Positions 57,320 through 64,000 of a stretch of 64,000 nt of DNA are shown here, in pieces. The stretch's first letter is position 1. Every line of letters begins with the position of its first letter. The stretch is from Lentisalinibacter sp964427415. Lineage in GTDB: Bacteria > Pseudomonadota > Gammaproteobacteria > Steroidobacterales > Woeseiaceae. Made by a program: the position numbers and the translations under genes. The stretch is taken from NCBI GenBank assembly GCA_964427415.1, contig CAYRUH010000009.1, positions 1 to 64,000 of the forward strand, written 5' to 3'. The notes below the pieces were generated by a model. The model saw only the letters and a list, made by a program, of their open reading frames with translations. It was not told the origin of the DNA and searched no databases.

Positions 57320-58612
57320 ATGAGCAACAAGCACTTCACGCTGACAAGCCCCGAGGGCGACGGCACAGAGCTGGCCGTGCACGAGGGTACCCTCGGCCCG
57401 GGCGTGGTCGATATCTCCAGCCTGTACCGCGAGCGCGGCGTCTTCACTTACGACCCGGGTTTCATGGCCACCGCCAGCTGCGAGAGCAAGGTCACCTTCA
57501 TCGACGGCGGCGAAGGCGTGTTGCTCTACCGCGGCTACCCCGTGGAGCAGCTGGCCGAGCACTCCTCGTTCATCGAAGTGTGCTACCTGCTCCTTTACGG
57601 CGATCTGCCGACCAAGGACGAGCTCGAGGAATTCGAGTCGATCATCCGCCACCACACCATGCTGAACGAGTCGGTGTCCCGGTTCTTCATGGGTTTCCGT
57701 TACGATGCCCACCCCATGGCCATGCTCTCGGCAGTGGTAAGCTCGATGTCGGCTTTCTACCACGACACCATGAACATCCACGACGACCGCCAGCGCGACA
57801 TCTTTGCCCACCGCATCATCGCCAAGCTGCCCACCATCGCCGCCGCGGCCTACAAGCACTCCATCGGCCAGCCGTTCATCTATCCGCGCAATGACCTGGA
57901 CTACTGCTCTAACCTGCTGAACATGTTCTTCGCGGTGCCGGCCGAGCCCTATCACGTGGATCCGGTCGCGGCCGAGGCCCTGGATCTGCTGTTCATCCTG
58001 CACGCCGATCACGAGCAGAACTGCTCCACTTCCACGGTACGCATGGCGGGCAGCTCCGGCGCGAATCCCTACTCGGCCATCGCAGCCGGCATCTCTGCGC
58101 TCTGGGGACCGGCCCATGGCGGGGCCAATGAGGCAGTGCTGGAGATGCTTGAGGAGATCGGCGATGTGAAGCAGATCCCGAAATACGTCGAGAAGGCGAA
58201 GGATAAGGACGACCCCTTCCGCCTGATGGGGTTCGGCCACCGGGTCTACAAGAACTTCGATCCCCGGGCGAAAATCATTCGCGAGATGTGCCACAAGGTG
58301 CTGAACAAGCTGGGCAATGACGACAGCCCGCTGTTCGAGCTGGCGCTGGAACTGGAGCAGGTCGCGCTGAAGGACGAGTACTTCGTCGAGAAGAACCTGT
58401 ATCCGAACGTGGACTTCTACTCGGGCATCATCTACCGGGCGCTGGGCATCCCCACCTCCATGTTCACGGTGATGTTCGCCATCGGTCGCACGGTCGGCTG
58501 GGTGGCCCACTGGCGGGAGATGATCACCGAACCCGGGCGGCGCATCAGCCGGCCACGCCAGCTGTATACCGGTCCCGTCCAGCGGGACTACCTGCCCCTC
58601 GACCAGCGCTGA
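57320..58612 (+). CDS. gltA: Citrate synthase (type II, NADH-sensitive family)
   Basis: Condenses acetyl-CoA with oxaloacetate at entry to the TCA cycle. 430 residues. It starts SNKHFTLTSPEGDGTELAVH. The catalytic region is easy to see: LHADHEQNCSTSTVRMAGSS with His in HADHEQN near 234-238, ISALWGPAHGGANEAVLEML with His near 265, GFGHRVYKNFDPRAKIIREM near 306-325 and the Asp in NVDFYSGIIYRALGIP near 375. GVFTYDPGFMATASC at the start places it with the hexameric gammaproteobacterial type. It receives the acetyl-CoA that the bi-cycle genes would make. Confidence 0.97.
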   Translation: MSNKHFTLTSPEGDGTELAVHEGTLGPGVVDISSLYRERGVFTYDPGFMATASCESKVTFIDGGEGVLLYRGYPVEQLAEHSSFIEVCYLLLYGDLPTKDELEEFESIIRHHTMLNESVSRFFMGFRYDAHPMAMLSAVVSSMSAFYHDTMNIHDDRQRDIFAHRIIAKLPTIAAAAYKHSIGQPFIYPRNDLDYCSNLLNMFFAVPAEPYHVDPVAAEALDLLFILHADHEQNCSTSTVRMAGSSGANPYSAIAAGISALWGPAHGGANEAVLEMLEEIGDVKQIPKYVEKAKDKDDPFRLMGFGHRVYKNFDPRAKIIREMCHKVLNKLGNDDSPLFELALELEQVALKDEYFVEKNLYPNVDFYSGIIYRALGIPTSMFTVMFAIGRTVGWVAHWREMITEPGRRISRPRQLYTGPVQRDYLPLDQR

Positions 58613-58614
58613 CC

Positions 58615-58635
58615 TGCTCCCTGGTTGCGGGAGCA
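58615..58635. terminator. Hairpin between convergent gltA and unknown gene
   Basis: TGCTCCC and GGGAGCA (7/7 complementary) flank a 7-base loop, directly after the gltA stop. There is no T run. The position between two convergent genes fits a bidirectional transcription stop, though the evidence is structural only. Confidence 0.4.
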
Positions 58636-58648
58636 CCGCGCATCGGAA

Positions 58649-59269
58649 TCAGAATATCGGGCCAGGTGCCTCGGCCAGCAGCTTCTCCAGCTTGCGGGTA
58701 TCCGCGCGGCGCATCGGCCGTCCGTCCACGGGACTGATCGGCGCCTGCCTGAGCCCCTTCTCGGGGAATACCGTCGCCTCGACCGTGGCCTCGGCGCAGC
58801 GGAAGCGATAGCCCGGGTAGGCATGCAGCTGGTCCTGACGGCTCTTCAGCCGGCGCTCGTAGAGCCGGTAGGCGGTCTGCTCGCCGTCCAGCTGCCAGGC
58901 CACCTCTTCCGGCGAGTCGGCGAACAGATGCAGGTTGATGGCGGAATGGGAAGCCGCCGTGCCGGCCAGCACCGGGCCGACCAGGCGCGGGCGGAACTCG
59001 GCAAAGCGGTGCATCACCTGCAGCGCGATGCGGCGGAGGCGATCCAGCAACCTGGAGTGGTCCGAGGCGCCGAACAGCCGGTGATGCTCGATGAGCGCCG
59101 ACTCGATCTCGGTATTGCTGGGCAGCGCACCACGTTCGCGGAAGCCCAGCCGCTCCGCGGCTTTCATCTTGGCCCGGCGGTAATTCTGGATGCCCTGGTC
59201 GGCGATGATACGGGCGGCCTCGCGTGCCAGCAGCTGGCGGGTCCGGCACACGTCGTCATGCTTCGGCAT
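58649..59269 (-). CDS. Conserved gammaproteobacterial protein of unknown function (nucleotidyltransferase-like?)
   Basis: 206-residue cytosolic protein. Visible blocks: an N-terminal helix AREAARIIADQGIQNYRRAK near 15-34, a central FRPRLVGPVLAGTAASHSAI near 92-111 followed by NLHLFADSPEEVAWQL, and the C-terminal signature ISPVDGRPMRRADTRKLEKL near 177-196. I recall similar proteins in Pseudomonas and relatives annotated as hypothetical or nucleotidyltransferase-like; the RLVGPVL..T..S..NLHLF arrangement is compatible with that but the acidic triad was not established. It is downstream of mrcA in the opposite direction from gltA. Confidence 0.7.
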   Translation of the reverse strand: MPKHDDVCRTRQLLAREAARIIADQGIQNYRRAKMKAAERLGFRERGALPSNTEIESALIEHHRLFGASDHSRLLDRLRRIALQVMHRFAEFRPRLVGPVLAGTAASHSAINLHLFADSPEEVAWQLDGEQTAYRLYERRLKSRQDQLHAYPGYRFRCAEATVEATVFPEKGLRQAPISPVDGRPMRRADTRKLEKLLAEAPGPIF

Positions 59270-59308
59270 GGCGCTCTCTCCTGCGCTCAGGCTGGCCTGC
59301 GGCGGCTC

Positions 59309-61933
59309 TCAGAAGATGGGATCCTCGATGTCGCCGCTCGAGCCGGTATCGTTGTAGATATCGTCCGCGCCGCCGATTGTACCGGCTTCCGGCTCGTTAC
59401 CGACGCGGAATTTCTCAAAGATGAAATTGCCGTCTTCAGAGCCCACCGGCCGGCCGGTCTGCGGTGAAACCCGCACCGTGACGAGCCCCTCCGGTTCCTC
59501 GATGCGAGCCGTCGGCGCGCCGTCGAGCGCCCGTTCCATGAAGTGGATCCAGACGGGCAGCGCCGTGCGCGAGCCCTCCTCACCCGCCCCCAGCGGCTTG
59601 TCCTCGTCGAAGCCCACCCAGGTGACCGCTACCAGATCGGCGTTGAAGCCGCCAAACCAGGCGTCGCGGCGGTCGTTGGAGGTGCCGGTCTTGCCGTACA
59701 GATCGTCCCGGCCGAGCGCGCGGGCCCGCCGCCCGGTTCCGCGGCGGATGACGTCGCGCATCATGTCGGCAACCAGGAAGCCATTCTCTCTGGTGATGAC
59801 CCGATCGGCGAGCCGGATGCCGGCGTAGAGTCTCGGATCCTCATTCGCCGTGGGCCGCCAGTCGAGGGTCCGCCCCTCCAGCGCTTCGATGCCGGCAAGG
59901 GGATCAGTCCGGTTGCCGGCCGGTCCGGCTCCCCGATCGGCGAGAGGGTCGGCAAAGGGGTCGGCCTCGATCTCCGCCAGTTCCTCGCTGTATTCGCAAT
60001 CCGGGCAGACTTTCGGCGGGTCGGGCCGGTACAGTACCTTGCCTTCGCTATCCTCGATGCGGTCGATGAAGTAGGGCTCCACCCGGTAGCCGCCGTTGGC
60101 GAACACCGAATAGCCGAGTGCCATGTCCAGCGGCGAGACGGCCCCGCTGCCGAGCGCCAGCGAGTAGTTGTAGGGCACGGCCTCGTCCGCGAAGCCAAAG
60201 CCCCGGATGTGCGGCACCGCATCGCCCAGACCGGTGCGGATCAGCACTCGCACCGAGGCCAGGTTCAGCGAGCGGTACAACGCTTCGCGCATGCGCACGG
60301 GGCCGTAGAACTTGCCGGTGTAATTGATGGGCTTCCACGGTCCCTCCAGCTCCTCCGACTCGAATACCACCGGGGTGTCGTTGAAGATGGTGGCCGCGGT
60401 GAAGCCTTTCTCGAGCGCGGCGGAGTAGATGAAGGGCTTGAAGGCGGAGCCGGGCTGGCGCCGGATCTGGACGGCACGATTGAACTTGCTGGCCGCGTAA
60501 TCGAAACCGCCGACGAGACTGACCACGGCGCCGTCGTTCGGGTCCACGGACACCAGCGTGCCCTGGGCGGCCGGCACCTGGGCCAGCGCCCAGCTGTCGG
60601 ACACCGTGGGTATCACGTGGATCACGTCGCCCACGGCCAGCACCTCGCCGACGGACTCCGGCGGGGAACCCACCCGGTCGTCGTCGATATAGGGTTTCGC
60701 CCAGCTGATGCCCGACCACGGCACCCGCACGATGCGCTCCCGCCGGAGGGCGACGGCCGCGCTGTCATCCTCGCCGAGGCCGACCACGACAGCCACCCGC
60801 AGACCGCCGGGCTCCGGGTAGTCTTCCAGCGTCTGCAGCAGCTCCGGCGGCAGAGGCAGGTAGCCGCCGCGCGCATCGGCGACGCTGGCGCCGTTGCCAC
60901 TCCGGCCATTCGTGCCCTCGTCGCCGCCGGCCGGCACGGGCAGCTCGAGTCTCGCCAGCGGTCCCCGGTAGCCGTGGCGCCGGTCGTATTCCAGCAGGCC
61001 GTTGCGCACCGCATACACGGCGGCGGTCTGCAGCGAGGAGTCGAGCGTGGTGGTCACGCGGTAGCCGCCGGAGTAGATCTCGGGGCCGTAGCGCTCCAGC
61101 ATCTCGCGGCGCACCATTTCGGCCAGATAGGGCGCGGTCAGCTCCACCGCCGGCCCGTGCAGGCGGGACTCCATGGGATATTCCACGGCGGCGTCGTACT
61201 GCGCCTCCGTGAGGTAGTCCAGCTCGCGCATGCGGCGCAGAACATAGCTCCGCCGTGAGGTGGCCTTCTCCGGGCTGCGCACCGGGTTGTAGGCCGACGG
61301 CGCCTGCAGCAGGCCGGCCAGCGTCGCGGCCTCTGCGGCGTTGATCTCCTGCAGCGTCTTGTTGAAGTACACCCGGGAGGCGGCCGCCACGCCGTAGGCC
61401 CGCTGGCCGAAGAACATCTTGTTCAGGAACATGGCAAGGATCTCCTCCTTGCTGAATTCCTTCTCGATCTTCCAGGCCAGGAAAGCTTCCCGGATCTTGC
61501 GCGTGAACAGCCGCTCGCGGGACAGGAAATAGTCCCGGGCCAGCTGCTGGGTGATGGTGCTGCCGCCCTGGCTGCGTGAGCCGGTCAGCAGGAAATTGAT
61601 GCCGGCGCGCAGCACGCCTTGATAGTCGATGCCCGGGTGTGCGAAGAAGCGGTCGTCCTCGGCGGCCAGGAAGGCCTGCACCACGTGCCCGGGGATTTCG
61701 TCGTATTCCACCGGTATGCGGCGCTGCTCACCGATCTCGGCGATCAGCCTTCCGTCCCGGCTGTAGACCCTGAGCGGGATCTGCAGGGGGATGTTCCGGA
61801 TGGTTGCCGCCTCGGGCAGGCCTGCCAGGGTGTAGTGGTAGGCGCCGACGACGGCCGCCGTCAACGACAGGACGAGTATGGCCAGCGTGCCGGCCAGGCC
61901 GGTGAGGATGCGGGTGAGAGATGGTGTTGCCAA
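59309..61933 (-). CDS. mrcA: Penicillin-binding protein 1A
   Basis: Bifunctional peptidoglycan glycosyltransferase/transpeptidase anchored in the inner membrane. 874 residues from a TTG at 61933, with a helix at about 12-32. The glycosyltransferase site is FLAAEDDRFFAHPGIDYQGV near 84-103, with GGSTITQQLARDYFLSRERL next. The transpeptidase has Ser in RQPGSAFKPFIYSAALEKGF (SxxK), YRSLNLASV (SxN) and LYGKTGTSNDRRDAW (KTG). Length and the long linker fit PBP1A rather than PBP1B. Divergent from pilM, the conserved arrangement of pseudomonads and relatives. Confidence 0.96.
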   Translation of the reverse strand: MATPSLTRILTGLAGTLAILVLSLTAAVVGAYHYTLAGLPEAATIRNIPLQIPLRVYSRDGRLIAEIGEQRRIPVEYDEIPGHVVQAFLAAEDDRFFAHPGIDYQGVLRAGINFLLTGSRSQGGSTITQQLARDYFLSRERLFTRKIREAFLAWKIEKEFSKEEILAMFLNKMFFGQRAYGVAAASRVYFNKTLQEINAAEAATLAGLLQAPSAYNPVRSPEKATSRRSYVLRRMRELDYLTEAQYDAAVEYPMESRLHGPAVELTAPYLAEMVRREMLERYGPEIYSGGYRVTTTLDSSLQTAAVYAVRNGLLEYDRRHGYRGPLARLELPVPAGGDEGTNGRSGNGASVADARGGYLPLPPELLQTLEDYPEPGGLRVAVVVGLGEDDSAAVALRRERIVRVPWSGISWAKPYIDDDRVGSPPESVGEVLAVGDVIHVIPTVSDSWALAQVPAAQGTLVSVDPNDGAVVSLVGGFDYAASKFNRAVQIRRQPGSAFKPFIYSAALEKGFTAATIFNDTPVVFESEELEGPWKPINYTGKFYGPVRMREALYRSLNLASVRVLIRTGLGDAVPHIRGFGFADEAVPYNYSLALGSGAVSPLDMALGYSVFANGGYRVEPYFIDRIEDSEGKVLYRPDPPKVCPDCEYSEELAEIEADPFADPLADRGAGPAGNRTDPLAGIEALEGRTLDWRPTANEDPRLYAGIRLADRVITRENGFLVADMMRDVIRRGTGRRARALGRDDLYGKTGTSNDRRDAWFGGFNADLVAVTWVGFDEDKPLGAGEEGSRTALPVWIHFMERALDGAPTARIEEPEGLVTVRVSPQTGRPVGSEDGNFIFEKFRVGNEPEAGTIGGADDIYNDTGSSGDIEDPIF

Positions 61934-62359
61934 AGCGCTTTCCGGTCCTTGCCAGCGTCAGGGGCTTACTGCATAGTGACTGCGGCCGAAGCGGACCGTT
62001 CCTTGTTGACAAGGGGGCATGGGGCGGTCCGGGTCAGGGCGAAGACCGGATCATACCGTCAGCGGGGGGCCAGACCGCAATGCTTCGCGGCAACAGTCTA
62101 CAACCATACCCGGCAGGCTGCACACGGCCGGCCTGGTTTGGTTGCACTGAAACTCCCCGCCCCCTCCACTTTCGGGCCTGGCTCACTACCGGTACACAGT
62201 TCACAGAATACGCAACGGGGCGTGCCTTACTATACGCGGGCATTCAGCAGGGGATCAGCGTCGTTTTATTTAACATTACGTTGATATATAGTTAAACCGG
62301 TTTCTTCAGGCGTCCCGCCACTTATCCAGCGTAACCTACGGACTCGGAAGGGAAAACAG
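61934..62359. promoter_or_regulatory. Divergent promoter region between mrcA and pilM
   Basis: 426 bp with no recognised gene. The segment about 62262-62300 is AT-rich (includes GATATATAGTTAAA) and lies 60-100 bp before the pilM start, a likely promoter area. A TTGACA at 62006 has no matching -10 at normal spacing, and no sigma-54 -24/-12 pair was found. Confidence 0.4.
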
Positions 62360-63421
62360 GTGCAATTCGGCAAGAAAAATCGTCCGCTCCTGGGGCTTGA
62401 CATAACGACGTCGTCAGTCAAGCTCATCGAGCTCTCCCAGAGCGGCAAGCGCTACCGCGTCGAATCGTATGCGGCAGAGCCGACCCCGCCCAACTCCATC
62501 AACGAGAAAAACATCGTCGATGCCCAGGCCGTAGGCGGCGCCATCCGGCGGGCCGTGAAGCGGGCCGCCACCAAGTGCAGGGACGTGGCCATCGCCATCA
62601 GCGGCGACGCCGCCATCACCAAGGTGATCCAGATGCCTGCCTCGCTGGCGGACAAGGATCTCGAAGGGCAGGTGGAGATTCAGGCCGACCAGTACATCCC
62701 CTTCCCGATGGAAGAGGTCAGCTTCGACTTCGAGGTGATCGGGGCGAACGAGAACGACCCGGACATGAACGACGTGCTGCTGGTGGCTACCCGTACGGAC
62801 AACGTGGACCAACGGCAGGCGGCCGTCGACGCCGCCGGGCTGGGTGCCCGGGTGGTCGACGTCGAGGCCTTCGCCCTGGAGAACGCCTGCCAGCTCCTCA
62901 CCCATCAGATGCCGAACGGCGGCGTAGGTCAGTCGGTCGCAGTGGTCGATATCGGCGCCAGCGCCACCACCTTCAGCGTGCTGGACGACCTGAAAGTCGT
63001 CTACACCCGCGACTTCGCCTTCGGCGGCGTGCAGCTCACCGAAGAGATCATGCGTACCTACGGCCTGTCCATGGAGGACGCCGGCCGGGCGAAAAAGGAA
63101 GGCGGTCTGCCCAGCAACTACCAGCCCGAGGTGCTCGACCCCTTCATCGACGACATGACCCAGCAGGTCAGCCGCTCGCTGCAGTTCTACCTGGCCTCCG
63201 GCGGCGGCCGGGAGCAGCCCGACATGATCCTGGTCTGCGGCGGCTGCGCCAACATACCGGGCATCGCCGACGTCATCTCGAGCCGGGTGGGCATCCCGAC
63301 GGAGATCGGTGACCCGCTCGGCCAGATGAAGATCGCATCGAAAGCCAAATCCCAGGGCGTCACCAAGGATTCCACGGCGCTGCTGATCGCCTGCGGGCTC
63401 GCATTGAGGAGCTTCGACTGA
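62360..63421 (+). CDS. pilM: Type IV pilus inner-membrane platform protein PilM
   Basis: PilM is an actin-like cytoplasmic ATP-binding protein that recruits PilN and PilB to the pilus machine. The 353-residue product starts with GTG after GGAAGGGAAAACAG and has the expected N-terminus KNRPLLGLDITTSSVKLIEL near 5-24. Next come MPASLADKDLEGQVEIQADQ near 93-112, VAVVDIGASATTFSVLDDLK near 193-212 (phosphate-binding), and MILVCGGCANIPGIADVISS near 288-307. Its stop overlaps the pilN start. The pilMNO order beside mrcA is conserved. Confidence 0.96.
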   Translation: MQFGKKNRPLLGLDITTSSVKLIELSQSGKRYRVESYAAEPTPPNSINEKNIVDAQAVGGAIRRAVKRAATKCRDVAIAISGDAAITKVIQMPASLADKDLEGQVEIQADQYIPFPMEEVSFDFEVIGANENDPDMNDVLLVATRTDNVDQRQAAVDAAGLGARVVDVEAFALENACQLLTHQMPNGGVGQSVAVVDIGASATTFSVLDDLKVVYTRDFAFGGVQLTEEIMRTYGLSMEDAGRAKKEGGLPSNYQPEVLDPFIDDMTQQVSRSLQFYLASGGGREQPDMILVCGGCANIPGIADVISSRVGIPTEIGDPLGQMKIASKAKSQGVTKDSTALLIACGLALRSFD

Positions 63422-63990
63422 TGCCGCGTATTAACCTACTGCCCTGGCGCGAAGAGCAGCGCAAGCAACGCCAGCAACAATTCGGCATCGCCATCGTGCT
63501 GTCGGTGCTGCTGGCAGGCCTGGTGATCTGGCTGGGCAACCTGTTTTACCAGAGCCGCATCGACTACCAGGAAGATCGCAACCAGCGGCTCGAGGCCGAG
63601 ATCGCCGAGCTGAACAAGGCCATCAAGGAGATCGAAGGCCTGGAGCGCCAGAAGGAGCGTCTGCTGGCCCGCATGGAGATCATCGAGCAGCTGCAGACCA
63701 GCCGCCCGCTGGTCGTGCACCTGTTCGACGAGCTCGTGCGCACGCTGCCGGAGGGCGTCTATCTCACCGGCGTCAAACAGACCGGCCGGGAGATCCAGAT
63801 CACCGGCACGGCCCAGTCCAGCACCCGGGTGTCTGCCTTCATGCGCAACATCGATGCTTCCGAGTGGCTCACCGACCCGGACCTGGAGCAGATCCGCACC
63901 GTGGACGCGGGCCAGGCCGAGCGCTTCAACTTCACGCTGAAGGCGAAGCAGGTGAAGGTCACGGACGAGGATGAGGAGGAAGCCGCATGA
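63421..63990 (+). CDS. pilN: Type IV pilus inner-membrane protein PilN
   Basis: PilN links cytoplasmic PilM to the periplasmic PilO/PilP complex. The 189-residue product begins MPRINLLPWREEQRKQRQQQ, the PilM-binding INLLPWRE motif, followed by one membrane helix at about residues 22-42 (GIAIVLSVLLAGLVIWLGNL). A coiled coil (about 45-85) and a ferredoxin-like domain (VYLTGVKQTGREIQITGTAQ near 117-136) complete it. It overlaps pilM and pilO by four bases or fewer, so translation is coupled. Confidence 0.95.
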   Translation: MPRINLLPWREEQRKQRQQQFGIAIVLSVLLAGLVIWLGNLFYQSRIDYQEDRNQRLEAEIAELNKAIKEIEGLERQKERLLARMEIIEQLQTSRPLVVHLFDELVRTLPEGVYLTGVKQTGREIQITGTAQSSTRVSAFMRNIDASEWLTDPDLEQIRTVDAGQAERFNFTLKAKQVKVTDEDEEEAA

Positions 63991-64000
63991 ACGTCCTCGA
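63987..64000 (+). CDS. pilO: Start of type IV pilus protein PilO (cut by window edge)
   Basis: Only the first codons (M-N-V-L) are visible. The ATG overlaps the pilN stop (ATGA), the normal pilN-pilO junction, and no other gene is expected here. Identity rests on position alone. Confidence 0.6.

Noticed and set aside
62006..62011. TTGACA as the -35 of pilM
   Set aside because: No -10 hexamer follows at 16-18 bp and the site is about 350 bp from the gene.

Overview
The window is high-GC DNA from an aerobic gammaproteobacterium, probably a metagenome or draft assembly because it contains one 100-base run of N. The evidence is gene content and order: rpoZ-gmk-yicC next to spoT and recG, mrcA divergent from pilMNO, tatABC, slyX/slyD, ubiC-ubiA, and an aa3-type cytochrome c oxidase cluster. 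No tRNA, rRNA, CRISPR array or intact transposase was seen. The genus cannot be named from sequence alone.

Layout. 1-2117: tatABC and dtd. 2118-5595: a 2-oxoacid-type TRAP transporter whose binding protein is convergent with its membrane subunits. 5588-11020: a small TPR protein, K+ uptake (trkH, trkA) and uvrD. 11244-16553: an MFS carrier, small membrane proteins, slyX/slyD, MAPEG, a glutathione transferase, a decayed sulfotransferase and a DUF2784 protein. 16550-21804: an outer-membrane barrel coupled to a class I HMG-CoA reductase, then an S9 peptidase. 21842-28926: the metabolic island described below. 29001-34384: a methyltransferase, two GNATs, DUF302, an orphan ParA, a thioesterase-like protein, a CsaA-like protein and unknowns. 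34410-43016: heme A synthesis and cytochrome c oxidase with its assembly factors, interrupted by the assembly gap inside a short tandem repeat. 43138-53008: bioC, comF, ubiA, ubiC, recG, ridA, spoT, rpoZ, gmk, yicC. 53174-58612: a PP2C phosphatase, rph, rdgB, hemW, an AT-rich segment with DnaA boxes, rpmE, gltA. 58649-64000: an unknown conserved protein, PBP1A, pilM, pilN and the first codons of pilO.

The outstanding feature is the 22140-28926 cluster. It encodes a complete set for the glyoxylate-assimilating half of the Chloroflexus 3-hydroxypropionate bi-cycle: meh on the minus strand, and smtA-smtB-mct-mcl-mch on the plus strand with ATGA translational couplings. Together the products would activate malate with succinyl-CoA and cleave malyl-CoA to acetyl-CoA and glyoxylate. 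They would then condense glyoxylate with propionyl-CoA and convert the product through C1- and C4-mesaconyl-CoA and citramalyl-CoA to pyruvate plus acetyl-CoA. Malonyl-CoA reductase and propionyl-CoA synthase are not in the window, so co-assimilation of small acids is a safer reading than autotrophy. Just downstream of meh lies a broken 5' end of a biotin-carboxylase/pyruvate-carboxylase gene, with an amber codon, abutting an inverted repeat. This suggests the island was once larger and was trimmed.

Other points of interest: a sulfotransferase relic whose three conserved blocks sit in three frames; a perfect inverted pair of DnaA boxes beside an AT-rich block; a 12-bp tandem repeat expanding the zinc finger of ComF; and an exported methyltransferase.
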